The notes beneath the pieces are model-generated. The model had not been told where the DNA came from and ran no database searches. It saw only the letters and a list, made by a program, of their open reading frames with translations. Source: Halorubrum laminariae (GTDB lineage: Archaea > Halobacteriota > Halobacteria > Halobacteriales > Haloferacaceae). Taken from it: a DNA stretch of 64,000 nt. The DNA is taken from positions 545,747 to 609,746 of the forward strand of contig NZ_JANHDL010000001.1 of assembly GCF_024494655.1 (NCBI RefSeq). Direction: 5' to 3'. Every line of letters begins with the position of its first letter. Positions within the stretch are counted from its first letter, which is position 1. Both the position numbers and the translations under genes were made by a program. Shown here piece after piece: positions 16,827-28,152 of this stretch.

Positions 16827-18656
16827 ATGGCTCAGGCAGAACGCGAAGCGAAAGTGTACGTTAACGGGAGTCTCGTGGGGACACACGCGGACCCAGAGGC
16901 GCTCGCCGAACAGATTCGCGAGGCGCGCCGACGCGGCGACGTCTCGGAGATGGTGAACGTCTCGGTCAAAGACCGCACCCAAGAAGTGATCGTCAACGCG
17001 GACGCAGGACGCGCCCGACGTCCGCTGATCGTCGTCGAGAACGGCGAACCGCTCTTGGGCGACGATGAAATCGACGCGCTGGAACGCGGCGACATCGAGT
17101 TCGAGGATCTCGTCGACCGCGGCTACGTCGAGTTCATCGACGCCGAAGAGGAGGAGGACATCCTCGTCGCCGTCGACGAGGAGGACGTGACCGACGACCA
17201 CACGCATTTGGAGATTGACCCGCAGCTCGTCTTCGGTATCGGCGCGGGGATGATCCCGTACCCCGAGCACAACGCGAGCCCGCGGATTACCATGGGCGCG
17301 GGGATGATGAAGCAGTCGCTCGGGCTTCCCTCGGCCAACTACCGAATCCGGCCGGACACGCGCCAACACCTGCTGCACTATCCGCAGTTAGCGATGGTGA
17401 AGACGCAGACATCCGACCAGATCAGCTTCGACAAGCGTCCGGCGGCGCAGAACTTCGTCGTCGCCGTGATGAGCTACGAGGGGTTCAACATCGAGGACGC
17501 GCTGGTGATGAACCAAGGCTCCGTGGACCGCGCGCTGATGCGGTCGCACTTCTTCCGGACGTACGAGGGCGAAGAGCGGCGGTACCCCGGCGGCCAAGAG
17601 GATCGGTTCGAAATCCCCGATCAGGACGTTCGTGGCGCGCGCGGTGAGGACGCGTACACGCACCTCGACGAGGACGGCCTCGTCAACCCGGAGACGAAAG
17701 TCGACGAATCGTCGGTCCTGCTCGGCAAGACGAGCCCGCCGCGCTTCCTGGAAGAGCCCGACGACATGGGCGGCCTCTCACCGCAGAAGCGTCGGGAGAC
17801 GAGCGTGACGATGCGGTCGGGTGAAGACGGCGTCGTCGACACCGTCACTCTGATGGAGGGCGAAGACGGCTCGAAGCTCTCGAAGGTGAAGGTGCGCGAC
17901 CAGCGCGTCCCCGAGCTGGGCGACAAGTTCGCGTCCCGACACGGTCAGAAGGGCGTCGTCGGTCACCTCGCCCCGCAGGAGGACATGCCGTTCACCGAGG
18001 AGGGCGTCGTTCCCGACCTCGTGATGAACCCGCACGCGTTGCCGTCGCGGATGACGGTCGGCCACGTGCTGGAGATGCTCGGTGGGAAGGTGGGCTCGCT
18101 TCGCGGCTCGCGCGTCGACGGGACGCCGTTCCAGGGCGAAGACGAGGAGGAACTCCGCAGCGGACTGGAGGACCACGGCTTCAAGTCCTCCGGCAAGGAG
18201 GTCATGTACTCCGGCGTCACCGGCGAGAAGGTCGACGCGGAGATCTTCGTCGGGACCATCTTCTACCACAAGCTGTACCACATGGTGTCGAACAAGCTCC
18301 ACGCCCGCTCGCGCGGACCGGTCCAGGTGCTCACGCGCCAGCCGACCGAGGGGCGCGCCCGCGAGGGCGGACTCCGCGTGGGGGAGATGGAGCGCGACAC
18401 GATCATCGGCCACGGCGCGTCGATGGTACTCAACGAGCGACTGTTGGAGTCCTCGGACGCCGAGACGGTACACGTCTCCGCGGAGACCGGACTCGTCGCC
18501 GTCGAGGACCGCGAACAGCGTCGGGTGTACGACCCGGTCACGGGCGACGAAGACGACATCCACGAGCTCGAGGTGAGCTACGCGTTCAAGCTGCTCCTCG
18601 ACGAGATGATCGCCCTCGGCATCCGACCGAAGCTCGAACTGGAGGACGCGATTTAA
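16827..18656 (+). CDS. rpoB1: DNA-directed RNA polymerase subunit B'
   Basis: C-terminal half of the Rpb2 homolog, 609 residues from ATG 16827. Conserved blocks include [27 protein letters not shown] (about residues 367-378, hybrid binding and catalysis), [16 protein letters not shown] and the C-terminal clamp/anchor. The zinc site seen at the C-terminus of many Rpb2 proteins is not obvious (no CxxC), as in other haloarchaea. Stop codon abuts the rpoA' ATG. Confidence 0.97.
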   Translation: MAQAEREAKVYVNGSLVGTHADPEALAEQIREARRRGDVSEMVNVSVKDRTQEVIVNADAGRARRPLIVVENGEPLLGDDEIDALERGDIEFEDLVDRGYVEFIDAEEEEDILVAVDEEDVTDDHTHLEIDPQLVFGIGAGMIPYPEHNASPRITMGAGMMKQSLGLPSANYRIRPDTRQHLLHYPQLAMVKTQTSDQISFDKRPAAQNFVVAVMSYEGFNIEDALVMNQGSVDRALMRSHFFRTYEGEERRYPGGQEDRFEIPDQDVRGARGEDAYTHLDEDGLVNPETKVDESSVLLGKTSPPRFLEEPDDMGGLSPQKRRETSVTMRSGEDGVVDTVTLMEGEDGSKLSKVKVRDQRVPELGDKFASRHGQKGVVGHLAPQEDMPFTEEGVVPDLVMNPHALPSRMTVGHVLEMLGGKVGSLRGSRVDGTPFQGEDEEELRSGLEDHGFKSSGKEVMYSGVTGEKVDAEIFVGTIFYHKLYHMVSNKLHARSRGPVQVLTRQPTEGRAREGGLRVGEMERDTIIGHGASMVLNERLLESSDAETVHVSAETGLVAVEDREQRRVYDPVTGDEDDIHELEVSYAFKLLLDEMIALGIRPKLELEDAI

Positions 18657-21590
18657 ATGTCAATGCAAACACCGAAAGTGCTCGGCGGGATAGACTTCGG
18701 CCTCATGGACCCGGAGACGTACCGGGACATGTCCGCGACGAAGGTGATCACGGCCGACACGTACGACGACGACGGCTATCCGATCGACATGGGGCTGATG
18801 GACCCGCGGCTCGGCGTCATCGACCCCGGTCTCGAGTGCCGAACCTGCGGGTCGCACTCCGGCTCCTGTAACGGCCATTTCGGCCACATCGAGCTCGCTG
18901 CGCCCGTCATCCACGTGGGCTTCACGAAGCTCATCCGGCGGCTGCTGCGCTCGACGTGCCGGGAGTGCGGGCGACTCGCCTTGGACGAGGCACAGCGCGA
19001 CGAGTTCCGCGACCGCTACGAGCGAGCGAAGGAGCTCGGCGACGACGAACACGACGTGTTGAAGGCGGCCGTCCGACAGGCCCGGAAGGCGTCGACGTGT
19101 CCGTTCTGCGGCGAGCCGCAAGCGGACATCAAACACGAGAAGCCGACCACGTACTACGAGGTCCAGGACGTGCTCTCGGGCGAGTACTCCGAGCGAATCG
19201 CGGCCGCGATGCAGCCCGACGAGGAGGCGGACGAGCCCGGCACCTCGCCGCAGGAGCTTGCCGAGGAGACCGACATCGCGTTAGACCGGGTCAACGACAT
19301 CATGGCCGGCGAGTTCCGTCCGCGCAAGGAGGACCGTCGCGCCATCGAGAAGGCGCTCGACATCGACCTCACCGAGGAGGACATGAACAAGCTGATGCCC
19401 TCGGACATCCGCGACTGGTTCGAGGATATCCCGGACGAGGATCTTGAGGTTCTCGGCATCGATTCACAGAACTCCCGTCCGGAGTGGATGATCCTGACGG
19501 TCCTCCCCGTTCCGCCGGTCACGACGCGACCCTCGATCACGCTCGACAACGGCCAGCGCTCCGAGGACGACCTCACGCACAAGCTGGTCGACATCATCCG
19601 GATCAACCAGCGGTTCATGGAGAACCGCGAGGCCGGGGCCCCACAGCTCATCATCGAGGACCTTTGGGAGCTGTTGCAGTACCACGTCACCACGTTCGTC
19701 GACAACGAGATCAGCGGGACTCCGCCGGCGCGACACCGTTCCGGCCGCCCGCTCAAGACTCTCAGCCAGCGGCTGAAGGGCAAGGAGGGTCGTTTCCGCG
19801 GATCCCTGTCCGGAAAGCGCGTGAACTTCTCCGCCCGGACCGTCATCTCGCCCGACCCGACGCTGAGCCTGAACGAGGTCGGCGTGCCGGACCGGGTCGC
19901 AAAGGAGATGACCCAGACGCTCAACGTCACCGAGCGCAACGTTGAGGAGGCGCGCCAGTACGTGCGCAACGGACCGGAGGCGCATCCGGGCGCGAACTAC
20001 GTTCGACGGCCCGACGGCCGCCGCCTGAAGGTGACCGAAAAGAACTGTGAGGAGCTCGCAGAGAAGGTCGAGGCCGACTGGGAAGTGAACCGCCACCTCG
20101 TTGACGGCGACATCGTGATCTTCAACCGGCAGCCCTCGCTGCACCGGATGTCCATCATGGCTCACGAGGTCGTGGTGATGCCGTACAAGACGTTCCGGCT
20201 CAACACCGTCGTCTGTCCGCCGTACAACGCCGACTTCGACGGCGACGAGATGAACATGCACGCACTCCAGAACGAGGAGGCCCGTGCCGAGGCGCGCGTC
20301 CTGATGCGCGTCCAAGAGCAGATCCTCTCGCCGCGATTCGGCGGGAACATCATCGGTGCGATTCAGGACCACATCTCCGGGACGTACCTGCTCACCCACA
20401 CGAATCCCGAGTTCACGGAGACACAGGCGCTCGACCTGCTTCGAGCCACGCGCGTCGACGAACTACCCGAAGCAGACGGCGTCGACGACGACGGCAACGA
20501 GTTCTGGACGGGCCGGACGCTGTTCTCCGAACTGCTTCCCGAGGATCTTTCTCTCGACTTCAGTTCGTCGACCGGCGACAAGGTGACCATCGAGAACGGC
20601 CAGCTGATCGAGGGGACGATCGACGAGGACGCGGTCGGCGCGTTCGGCGGCGAGGTCGTCGACACGCTCACGAAGGAGTACGGCGAAACGCGCTCGCGCG
20701 TGTTCATCAACGAGATCGCGTCGCTAGCGATGCGCGCGATCATGCACTTCGGATTCTCGATCGGGATCGACGACGAGTCGATCCCGCCGGAGGCCGAAGA
20801 GCAAGTCGACGACGCGATCGGAAGCGCGTACGACCGCGTGCAGGAACTCATCTCGACGTACGAAGCCGGCGAACTGGAATCGCTGCCGGGACGCGGCGTC
20901 GACGAGACGCTGGAGATGAAGATCATGCAGACGCTCGGAAAGGCCCGCGACTCGGCCGGGGAGATCGCCGACCAGCACTTCGGCGACGACAACCCGGCGG
21001 TCGTGATGGCTCGCTCCGGCGCGCGTGGCTCGATGCTGAACCTCACGCAGATGGCCGGATCGGTCGGTCAGCAGGCGGTCCGGGGCGAACGGATCAACCG
21101 GGGATACGAGGACCGGACGCTCTCGCACTACAAGGAGAACGACCTCTCCGCGGAGGCGCACGGATTCGTGGAGAACTCCTATCGCGGCGGGCTCACGCCC
21201 GAGGAGTTCTTCTTCCACGCGATGGGGGGCCGCGAGGGACTCGTCGACACGGCGGTCCGGACCTCCAAGTCCGGCTACCTGCAGCGCCGCCTCATCAACG
21301 CGCTCTCGGAACTCGAAGCGCAGTACGACGGGACGGTGCGAGACACCTCGGGCCGGATCGTCCAGTTCGAATTCGGCGAGGACGGCACCTCGCCGGTGAA
21401 GGTGTCCTCCGGCGAGGGCGACGGTATCGATGTCGACGATATTGTCGACCGCGTCGTCGACGCGGAGTTCGACTCCGACGACGAGAAAGATCGGTTCCTC
21501 GGCGAGCGCGCGCCGCCGACGAACCTCTCGGAGCACGCGGGTCCGGGGCTGAACAAGGCCGCGGGCACGGGGGTGGAGTCCGATGACTGA
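18657..21590 (+). CDS. rpoA1: DNA-directed RNA polymerase subunit A'
   Basis: 977-residue N-terminal part of the largest subunit. N-terminal zinc clamp [20 protein letters not shown] (near residues 61-80) and a second CRECG...CPFCG pair. The active-site motif [12 protein letters not shown] near residue 523-534 binds the catalytic magnesium ions. Bridge-helix region [20 protein letters not shown] is intact. Two start candidates (ATG 18657 and ATG 18663) lie two codons apart. Overlaps rpoA'' by 8 nt. Confidence 0.97.
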   Translation: MSMQTPKVLGGIDFGLMDPETYRDMSATKVITADTYDDDGYPIDMGLMDPRLGVIDPGLECRTCGSHSGSCNGHFGHIELAAPVIHVGFTKLIRRLLRSTCRECGRLALDEAQRDEFRDRYERAKELGDDEHDVLKAAVRQARKASTCPFCGEPQADIKHEKPTTYYEVQDVLSGEYSERIAAAMQPDEEADEPGTSPQELAEETDIALDRVNDIMAGEFRPRKEDRRAIEKALDIDLTEEDMNKLMPSDIRDWFEDIPDEDLEVLGIDSQNSRPEWMILTVLPVPPVTTRPSITLDNGQRSEDDLTHKLVDIIRINQRFMENREAGAPQLIIEDLWELLQYHVTTFVDNEISGTPPARHRSGRPLKTLSQRLKGKEGRFRGSLSGKRVNFSARTVISPDPTLSLNEVGVPDRVAKEMTQTLNVTERNVEEARQYVRNGPEAHPGANYVRRPDGRRLKVTEKNCEELAEKVEADWEVNRHLVDGDIVIFNRQPSLHRMSIMAHEVVVMPYKTFRLNTVVCPPYNADFDGDEMNMHALQNEEARAEARVLMRVQEQILSPRFGGNIIGAIQDHISGTYLLTHTNPEFTETQALDLLRATRVDELPEADGVDDDGNEFWTGRTLFSELLPEDLSLDFSSSTGDKVTIENGQLIEGTIDEDAVGAFGGEVVDTLTKEYGETRSRVFINEIASLAMRAIMHFGFSIGIDDESIPPEAEEQVDDAIGSAYDRVQELISTYEAGELESLPGRGVDETLEMKIMQTLGKARDSAGEIADQHFGDDNPAVVMARSGARGSMLNLTQMAGSVGQQAVRGERINRGYEDRTLSHYKENDLSAEAHGFVENSYRGGLTPEEFFFHAMGGREGLVDTAVRTSKSGYLQRRLINALSELEAQYDGTVRDTSGRIVQFEFGEDGTSPVKVSSGEGDGIDVDDIVDRVVDAEFDSDDEKDRFLGERAPPTNLSEHAGPGLNKAAGTGVESDD

Positions 21591-22815
21591 CTACGACCAC
21601 GTCACCGACGACATGGAGGCGGTCGTGGAGGACACGGAACTGCCCGCGCGCCTCAAAAGCGAGGTGTACGAGGCGATCGACCGGAAGGCCGCAGAGGCCG
21701 GAGAGGTCACCATCGAACAGGCCGCAGACATCGCGACGGGCGTCGAGAACCGGTACCGGGAGACTCGGGTCGATCCGCTCGACCCCGTCGGGACCGTCTC
21801 CGCGCAGTCGATCGGCGAGCCCGGAACGCAGATGACGATGAACACGTTCCACTACGCCGGCGTCGCGGAGATTGACGTGACGCAGGGGCTCCCGCGGCTC
21901 ATCGAGCTCGTGGACGCCCGGAAGACGCCGGACACGCCGATGATGACGGTCCACCTCGAAGGCGAGTACGCGACGGACCGACAGAAGGCTCACGAGGTCG
22001 TTTGGTCCATCGAGGCAACGCGGATCCTCGCGCTTGGCGACGTGTCGACAAACGTCGCCGACATGCTCGTGCGGATCGATCTCAACGACGACACCCTGCT
22101 TGAGCGGTGGCCGACCCACTCGGATCCCTCGGAGGTCGCCGCGATCATCGCGGAGACGATCGAGGACTCGCTCGGCGTCGACACCCGACAGTCGGGAACG
22201 GTGATCGAGTTCGGCCCGAACGAGCCGAGCTATCGGGAACTGCTCCAGCTCGTCGAGCGGCTCCGCGACATCGTGTTCAAGGGGATAGAGGAGATCGAGC
22301 GCGTCGTCATCCGCAAAGAGGAGATCGACGGCCGAGAGGAGTTCGTCCTCTATACCGAAGGATCGGCGTTCGGCGACACCCTTTCCATCGAGGGCGTCGA
22401 CGCCTCGCGGACAACGTGTAACAACATCCACGAGGTGTACCGCAACCTCGGCGTCGAGGCAGCCCGCGAGACGATCATCGACGAGACGAAGAACACGCTC
22501 GAAGAGCAGGGGCTCGACGACGTGAACGTCCGTCACCTCATGCTCGTCGCCGACATCATGACGAACAACGGCGAAATCGAGTCGATCGGCCGCCACGGAA
22601 TCTCCGGGTCGAAGGACTCGGTGCTCGCGCGTGCGGCGTTCGAGGTGACAGTGAATCACCTGCTCGATGCCGCGATCCACGGCGAGTACGACGAGCTCGA
22701 CGGCGTCATCGAGAACGTCATCGCCGGCAAGCCGATTTCGCTCGGCACGGGGGACGTCGACCTCCGGATGGGCTCGCGCGTCGTTTCGGACGGCGGAACG
22801 CCGACCGACGAGTAA
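21583..22815 (+). CDS. rpoA2: DNA-directed RNA polymerase subunit A''
   Basis: C-terminal part of the largest subunit, 410 residues. Trigger-loop region [21 protein letters not shown] and the [14 protein letters not shown] block are clear, as is the C-terminal [19 protein letters not shown] jaw/cleft region. Overlap with rpoA' (8 nt) and with nusA (1 nt, TAATG) points to coupled translation. Confidence 0.97.
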   Translation: MTDYDHVTDDMEAVVEDTELPARLKSEVYEAIDRKAAEAGEVTIEQAADIATGVENRYRETRVDPLDPVGTVSAQSIGEPGTQMTMNTFHYAGVAEIDVTQGLPRLIELVDARKTPDTPMMTVHLEGEYATDRQKAHEVVWSIEATRILALGDVSTNVADMLVRIDLNDDTLLERWPTHSDPSEVAAIIAETIEDSLGVDTRQSGTVIEFGPNEPSYRELLQLVERLRDIVFKGIEEIERVVIRKEEIDGREEFVLYTEGSAFGDTLSIEGVDASRTTCNNIHEVYRNLGVEAARETIIDETKNTLEEQGLDDVNVRHLMLVADIMTNNGEIESIGRHGISGSKDSVLARAAFEVTVNHLLDAAIHGEYDELDGVIENVIAGKPISLGTGDVDLRMGSRVVSDGGTPTDE

Positions 22816-23234
22816 TGCGCGTCGAGCTCTCCGACGAGGCGCGACGGTACATCGGTCGGTTCGACGAGCTGACTGGGATCGCGCCGATCGACTGCCTCGT
22901 GGAGAGCGACCGACTCGTGTTTCTGGTGCCGGCCGGCGAAATGGCCGCAGCGATCGGACAGGCCGGCGAGACGGTCGAAGAAGCTGAGCGGCGGCTCGAC
23001 GCGTCGATCGGACTGGTCGAAGACGCCGACACGCCGGAGGCGTTCGTCGCGAACGCGCTCTCCCCGGCGGCGGTGAACGCGGTGACGATATCGGAGCAGA
23101 ACGATCGAGTCGCGTACGTCGAGGTGGCGGAGGCGGACCGCGGCGTGGCCATCGGCGCAGACGGGGCCAACATCGAGACGGCCCGCCGACTGGCGAAGCG
23201 TCACTACGACATCGACGATGTGCAGTTGACCTGA
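22815..23234 (+). CDS. nusA: NusA-like transcription elongation/termination factor
   Basis: 139 residues with two KH-type domains and no S1 domain, the short archaeal NusA form. Blocks: EMAAAIGQAGETVEEAER and GVAIGADGANIETARRLAKRH, each with the GxxG loop region. Thought to bind RNA near the polymerase. Position between rpoA'' and rps12 is conserved across archaea. Confidence 0.93.
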   Translation: MRVELSDEARRYIGRFDELTGIAPIDCLVESDRLVFLVPAGEMAAAIGQAGETVEEAERRLDASIGLVEDADTPEAFVANALSPAAVNAVTISEQNDRVAYVEVAEADRGVAIGADGANIETARRLAKRHYDIDDVQLT

Positions 23235-23429
23235 CGGTCGAACTCGTCGTCATCGAGGCGGAAACGACGCGTTCTCGCCGCTGCTTATCGGCTCAGCGAT
23301 TCTGTGCGACCGTCCTTCGATCGTGAAACCGCCTCAGATCCGTCGAGAGGTACCGTTCGAACGATCTACGGGCGTTTCTCCAAGCCGAAAGACGACTCTT
23401 AAGTACCTCCGTTCGGAAGTAGACGTACG

Positions 23430-23858
23430 ATGGCGAACGGCAAGTACGCGGCCCGTAAGCTCAAGCAGGACCGGCAGAAGCGCCGCTGGTCCGACTCCGA
23501 GTACGCTCGGCGCGAGCGCGGGCTCAAAAAGAAGTCCGACCCCCTCGAAGGTGCCCCGCAGGCGCGCGGGATCGTACTGGAGAAGGTTGGAATCGAGGCA
23601 AAGCAGCCGAACTCGGCGATCCGAAAGTGTGTCCGCGTTCAGCTCATCAAGAATGGGAAGCAGGTCACCGCGTTCTGTCCCGGTGACGGCGCTATCTCGT
23701 TCATCGACGAGCACGACGAGGTCACGATCGCTGGGATCGGCGGAGCCAAGGGTCGCGCGATGGGCGATCTCTCCGGTGTCAACTACAAAGTCGAGAAGGT
23801 CAACGGCGTGTCGATGATCGAACTCGTGCGCGGAAACGCGGAGAAGCCTGTCCGATGA
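23430..23858 (+). CDS. rps12: 30S ribosomal protein S12 (uS12)
   Basis: 142 residues. [20 protein letters not shown] and [17 protein letters not shown] are diagnostic of archaeal S12, which lines the decoding centre. A CTTAAGTA box at about 23398-23405 lies 25-30 nt before the ATG, so rps12-rps7 can also be made from their own leaderless promoter. Confidence 0.98.
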   Translation: MANGKYAARKLKQDRQKRRWSDSEYARRERGLKKKSDPLEGAPQARGIVLEKVGIEAKQPNSAIRKCVRVQLIKNGKQVTAFCPGDGAISFIDEHDEVTIAGIGGAKGRAMGDLSGVNYKVEKVNGVSMIELVRGNAEKPVR

Positions 23859-24508
23859 GCGGAGAAGAATCCGAGGTGGCGTCCGAGGAGGACGTCGCCG
23901 CCGACGAGCCCGACCCGGACGCGCCTGCGTCGAGCGAGGCTGCCAACGAGAACGCCAAACTGTTCGGCGTGTGGGACGTCACCGAGATCGCCTACGAGGA
24001 CCCCTCGACGAAGCGGTACATGACCGTGACGCCCATCGCGCACACGATGGGTCGACACGCGTCGAAGCAGTTCAAGAAGTCGGAGATCTCCTTGGTCGAG
24101 CGGCTGATCAACCGCCTGATGCAGACCGACGAGAACACGGGAAAGAAACAGCAGGCGACGCGGATCGTCCGCGACGCCTTCGACATCATTCACGAGCGCA
24201 CCGAGGAGAATCCGGTCCAGATCCTCGTTAGCGCCGTCGAGAACGCCGCGCCCCGTGAGGAGACCGTCCGTCTGAAGTACGGCGGGATTTCGGTCCCGAA
24301 GGCGGTCGACGTCGCGCCCCAGCGCCGCGTCGATCAGGCGCTGCTTTTCATCTCCGACGGCGTCGCCAGCGCGACGTACAAGTCGAGCACCTCCGCCGCC
24401 GACGCGCTCGCGAACGAACTGGTCACCGCCGCCGACTACGACGCCGAGCGTTCGTACTCCATCTCGCAGAAGGAAGAGCGCGAACGCGTCGCCGCCGCGG
24501 CTCGCTGA
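23855..24508 (+). CDS. rps7: 30S ribosomal protein S7 (uS7)
   Basis: 217 residues, overlapping rps12 by 4 nt. After an acidic N-terminal extension of about 35 residues typical of haloarchaea come [32 protein letters not shown] and [18 protein letters not shown]. Binds 16S rRNA in the head of the small subunit. No elongation factor 2 gene follows; the next gene is convergent. Confidence 0.97.
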   Translation: MSGEESEVASEEDVAADEPDPDAPASSEAANENAKLFGVWDVTEIAYEDPSTKRYMTVTPIAHTMGRHASKQFKKSEISLVERLINRLMQTDENTGKKQQATRIVRDAFDIIHERTEENPVQILVSAVENAAPREETVRLKYGGISVPKAVDVAPQRRVDQALLFISDGVASATYKSSTSAADALANELVTAADYDAERSYSISQKEERERVAAAAR

Positions 24509-24664
24509 TCCCGGCGCTCGCGAACCGGCGGCCCGGATTTTTCTGACGAGGCGTTTGGTGAGCGGCGGTGCTCGGAAGCGACGGTGAGCGCACACTCGAC
24601 TACCGAGAGCGGCTGCGCTCCGTGTCGATGCGAAAAATAAAATATGTCGCAGATCCGCGGGTGC

Positions 24665-26647
24665 TCAGTCGTCGGCCGGGGCAGCGTCGGAGCCGTCGGC
24701 GTGCTGCTGTTTGACCCACGAGAGCTTGCCGCCGGCGGCGAGGATCTCGCGCTCGCGTTCGGAGGCGTCGAGTTCGGCGGTGAACTCCCAGTCGTCGTTC
24801 ACGCGCGCGGTGAACTCCGTCTGGCCGGAGTTGACACCTGCGGGCACGTCGTCGACGATCTCGATGTCGTCGCCCTGGTCGATCTGCTCGTACGTCTCCG
24901 CGTCGATCGCGAGCGGGACGATACCGAAGTTGAACAGGTTCGCCTTGTGGATGCGGGCGAAGCTCTGTGCGAAGACCGCCTCGATGCCGAGGAACATCGG
25001 ACAGAGGGCCGCGTGCTCACGCGAGGATCCCTGTCCGTAGTTCTCGCCGGCCACGAGGACGCCGCCGTCGGCGTCGAGCGCGCGCTGCGCGAACGTGTCG
25101 TCGACGCGCGAGAGCGTGAACTCGGAGAGCTTCTCGATGTTCGATCGGAACTTCAGGATGTCCGCCGTCGCCGGGATGATGTGGTCGGTGGTGATGTTGT
25201 CCTCCATCTTGAGGAGGGCCTCGCCGCCGTCCACGTCGATCCCGTCTTTGAGCGGCACGTCGCCGATGTTCGGGCCCTTGACGAGGCCGTCGTCGATCGC
25301 CTCGTCGGGCGAGATGATGTCGGAGTCGGACTTCCCCATCCCGGGGCCGTACTTCGTCCCCATCTCCAGACCGGGTGCTTCGAGGTCGCCGAGCTCGTCG
25401 GCGAGGTCCCGTGGGTCGACGATCTCGCCGGTGATGGCCGCCGCGGTGGCGACCTCGGGCGAACAGAGGAAGACCGAGTCGTCTTCGATACCCGAGCGGC
25501 CCTCGAAGTTGCGGTTGAAAGTGCGCAGCGAGACGGAGTCAGAAGCGGGCACGTGGCCGATACCGATACACGCGCCACACGTCGCCTCGGAGAAGTTGAC
25601 GCCGGCCGCCATCATCTCCGCGGTCCAGCCCTCGCGGGCCAGCATCTCGGAGGCCTGCTTGGAGCCGGGTGCGACGATCATCTCGGTCTGTTTCGCGACC
25701 TCGCGGCTCTCAAGCATCTTCGCGCTCGGGAGGATGTCTTCGTAGGCACCGTTCGTACAGGAGCCGACGATGACCTGCTCGACGTCGGTTCCCTCGTACT
25801 CGCTGACGGGGGCGACATTGTCGGGCATCGAGGGCGCGGCCACGAGCGGTTCGAGGTCGTTGAGGTCGACCTCGATCGTCTCCGCGTACTCGGCGTCCGC
25901 GTCGGGCGAGAGTTCGACGAACTCGCCTTCGCGGTCCTGACGCGCGAGCCAGTCTTTCGTCTTCTCGTCGGTGCCGAAGATCGAGGAGGTCGCGCCGAGC
26001 TCCGTTCCGAGGTTCGTGATCGTCGTCCGCTCGGGGATCGAGAGCTTCTCCGCGCCGGGGCCGGTGTACTCGAAGATTTTGCCGACGCCGCCCTTGACGG
26101 TCAGCTCGCCGAGCAGGTGGAGCGCGATGTCCTTGGCGGTCGCCCACTCGGGAAGTTCGCCTTCGAGGTGGACGTTGACGACCTCGGGCATCTCGACATA
26201 GTAGGGGCCGCCGCCCATCGCGACGGCGATGTCGAGGCCGCCCGCCCCGATTGCGAGCTCACCGAGCCCGCCGGGGGTCGGCGTGTGCGAGTCAGAGCCC
26301 AGAAGCGTCTTCCCGGGCGCAGCGAAGTTCTCCTTGTGGACTTGGTGACAGATGCCGTTACCGGGTCGAGAGAAGTACGCGCCGTAGGTGCCGGCCGCAG
26401 AGCGGAGGAAGCGGTGATCGTCCGTGTTCTTGAAGTCAAACTGATACGTCTGGTGGTCGCAGTACTGCGCGGCGAGTTCCGTCTGGATCTCGTCCATCTC
26501 CAGCGCCTCGAACTGGAGCCACACCATCGTCCCCGTGGTGTCTTGGGTCAGCACTTGGTCGATGTCGATGCCGATCTCCTCGCCGGGCGTCAGCTCGCCC
26601 TCGACGAGATGCTCATCGAGGATCTTCTCGGTAATTGTTTGTCCCAT
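24665..26647 (-). CDS. acn: Aconitate hydratase
   Basis: [4Fe-4S] enzyme interconverting citrate and isocitrate in the TCA cycle; 660 residues. Blocks GSDSHTPTPGGLGELAIGAG, VIVGSCTNGAYEDI (first cluster Cys) and NFSEATCGACIGIGHVP (CxxC pair) are intact, and the swivel domain has GENYGQGSSREHAALCP. It is the compact archaeal/Aquifex type. A TTTATATC box on the minus strand (26671-26679) lies about 26 nt from the ATG, predicting a leaderless message. Convergent with rps7. Confidence 0.96.
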   Translation of the reverse strand: MGQTITEKILDEHLVEGELTPGEEIGIDIDQVLTQDTTGTMVWLQFEALEMDEIQTELAAQYCDHQTYQFDFKNTDDHRFLRSAAGTYGAYFSRPGNGICHQVHKENFAAPGKTLLGSDSHTPTPGGLGELAIGAGGLDIAVAMGGGPYYVEMPEVVNVHLEGELPEWATAKDIALHLLGELTVKGGVGKIFEYTGPGAEKLSIPERTTITNLGTELGATSSIFGTDEKTKDWLARQDREGEFVELSPDADAEYAETIEVDLNDLEPLVAAPSMPDNVAPVSEYEGTDVEQVIVGSCTNGAYEDILPSAKMLESREVAKQTEMIVAPGSKQASEMLAREGWTAEMMAAGVNFSEATCGACIGIGHVPASDSVSLRTFNRNFEGRSGIEDDSVFLCSPEVATAAAITGEIVDPRDLADELGDLEAPGLEMGTKYGPGMGKSDSDIISPDEAIDDGLVKGPNIGDVPLKDGIDVDGGEALLKMEDNITTDHIIPATADILKFRSNIEKLSEFTLSRVDDTFAQRALDADGGVLVAGENYGQGSSREHAALCPMFLGIEAVFAQSFARIHKANLFNFGIVPLAIDAETYEQIDQGDDIEIVDDVPAGVNSGQTEFTARVNDDWEFTAELDASEREREILAAGGKLSWVKQQHADGSDAAPADD

Positions 26648-26911
26648 ATCATCCGGAGTTGGCCTTCCCGTGGATATAAAACCCGCGAGTTTTCCGAAGA
26701 TCGACCGTGTTAGATCGGTCGAGACAGCAATTTTCGGGCCGAAACGCGTATGATATCATACACCACGAGAAAAATAGGCGTAACGAGTGTATAAGGCTCA
26801 TAAAGGCGAATATCTGCGTCTCAGCCCTCGACGCGGCGGTGGCGATCAGCGGCGTGTTCGACGGATCGAGAGGTCGATACGGTTTAGTCTCGCCCGCGGA
26901 TTCGAGTGGGT
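26648..26911. promoter_or_regulatory. Divergent control region between acn and dut
   Basis: Contains the acn box A at 26671-26679, a perfect 14-bp palindrome GTATGATATCATAC at 26748-26761, several TATA-like stretches on the plus strand (26789-26805) and a TTTAGTC box at about 26883-26889 that is spaced for a leaderless dut message. The palindrome sits about 100 nt upstream of acn and is the best operator candidate here. Confidence 0.5.
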
Positions 26912-27385
26912 ATGTTCGACCCAGGTGCAGCAGTCGCGGCGGCGCTCGAAGCGGGTGACGCCGACCTCGGCGACGCACAGCGACAGCCGAACGGCGTCGA
27001 CCTCACGCTCGGCGCGGTCTTCGAACAGGCCGAGTCGGGGTTCGTCGGCCGCGACGACAAGCGCGTCGGTGATCGCGAGGAACTCGCACCCGACAACGAT
27101 CGCTACCGACTTGACGCGGGAACGTACGTGGTGCGGTACGGCGAACCGGTGCGGATCCCCGAGGACCGTATCGGGTTCGTTCTCCCGCGGTCGACGCTGC
27201 TTCGGAACTCGTGTACGCTCGACACCGCGGTGTGGGACGCGGGCTACGAGGGAATCGGCGAGGGGCGTCTCGACGTGGGACACGCGATCGAGATCGAGCC
27301 GGGGGCGCGGATCGCGCAGTTGGTGTTGGCGAAAGCGGATCACGATGGGACGTACGCCGGCGCGTATCAGGGCGAGAATCTCTGA
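26912..27385 (+). CDS. dut: dUTP diphosphatase of the dCTP deaminase/dUTPase family
   Basis: 157 residues. Expected to hydrolyse dUTP, keeping uracil out of DNA. Motifs: QPNGVDLTLGAVFEQ, IGFVLPRSTLLRNSC, DTAVWDAGYEGIGEGRL and IAQLVLAKADHDGTYAGAYQGENL, the trimeric dUTPase-like set with a tyrosine-rich C-terminal arm. The ATG at 26912 is preferred to a GTG two codons before it. Archaeal members can be bifunctional dCTP deaminase-dUTPases, so deaminase activity cannot be excluded. Confidence 0.85.
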   Translation: MFDPGAAVAAALEAGDADLGDAQRQPNGVDLTLGAVFEQAESGFVGRDDKRVGDREELAPDNDRYRLDAGTYVVRYGEPVRIPEDRIGFVLPRSTLLRNSCTLDTAVWDAGYEGIGEGRLDVGHAIEIEPGARIAQLVLAKADHDGTYAGAYQGENL

Positions 27386-27457
27386 CGGGACGGCGAGTGC
27401 GGTCGGACACGACGAACGGTAGGAAACGGCAGCGTGGCTCGTCGTGTCGAAAGGAAC

Positions 27458-27571
27458 GAACGGCGCGCCGATGCCGGGAAAAGTGGCACCGGCGCGCCGT
27501 TCAGTAGGTCCCCGCTGACGCTTCGGCCCTCCAAGCGAAGCGTCACCTGACGCAAGTGCGGGAGCGCACTT
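27458..27571. repeat. Three consecutive perfect hairpins between convergent genes
   Basis: Stem 1: 27458-27470 with 27490-27502 (13 bp, with an inner TGCC/GGCA pair). Stem 2: 27516-27525 with 27536-27545 (10 bp). Stem 3: 27554-27560 with 27565-27571 (7 bp). They fill the gap between dut and the convergent CBS gene. A bidirectional terminator or a structured transcript are both possible; there is no long U-run. Confidence 0.6.
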
Positions 27572-27648
27572 AACAGTGCCGGGGGCGGCAGCGTTGGTGG
27601 CAGAGATGGCAGCAAAGAAATCGGGATACCGACCCGTGCTCGCGGCCG

Positions 27649-28056
27649 CTACGGCGACGGCGTCTCCGGCGAGGAGACGTACGCGGCAAAGTCGGAGGTA
27701 GTGATGATTCCGATTGGCGTACTACCGTCGACGACGGGTACGTGATGGATTCCGTGCTCGACCATCGTCGCCGCGACGGCCGCGACGGAGTCCTGTGCGC
27801 TCGCCGTGATCGGGTCAGTGGTCATGTACCGCTCGACAGTCGTCTCGGCTTTCGGCTGGCTCTTGGCCACGATGTCGACGAAGTCGGTCGTCGTGAGAAT
27901 CCCGGCGAGCGTTCCGTCGTCGTCGACCACGAGCGCCGAACTGACATCGTTGTCGAGCAGCACCGCCGCGGCGTCTTCGACGAGCGTGTCCGGGGAGACG
28001 GTGTGGAGGTCGGTTGTCATCAACCGCGCGACGAACACGTCTTCGATGTCGTCCAT
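27649..28056 (-). CDS. Two-CBS-domain protein
   Basis: 135 residues made only of a CBS pair (Bateman module). Repeat 1, about residues 8-65: VARLMTTDLHTVSPDTLVEDAA...GILTTTDFVDI. Repeat 2, about 72-130: VERYMTTDPITASAQDSV...GIITTSDFAAYV. Such modules bind adenosine nucleotides and act as energy or ligand sensors. With no fused effector domain, the partner is unknown. Confidence 0.88.
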   Translation of the reverse strand: MDDIEDVFVARLMTTDLHTVSPDTLVEDAAAVLLDNDVSSALVVDDDGTLAGILTTTDFVDIVAKSQPKAETTVERYMTTDPITASAQDSVAAVAATMVEHGIHHVPVVDGSTPIGIITTSDFAAYVSSPETPSP

Positions 28057-28152
28057 ACCAGCAGATTCCGCCGTCGACGTATAAGGGTTCTCACGCCACG
28101 TGGTACCGCGCGGTCGGTTCGGAGAGTAGCGGTCGAGCCGGGTCGTCAGGCC

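Noticed and set aside
24644..26713. 689-codon plus-strand frame opposite aconitase
   Set aside because: Antisense shadow; aconitase motifs are unmistakable.
27606..27701. 31-codon ORF (MAAKKSGYRPVLAAATATAS...) with a CTTAAC box upstream
   Set aside because: Overlaps the CBS gene antisense, very short and low in complexity; no support beyond the box.
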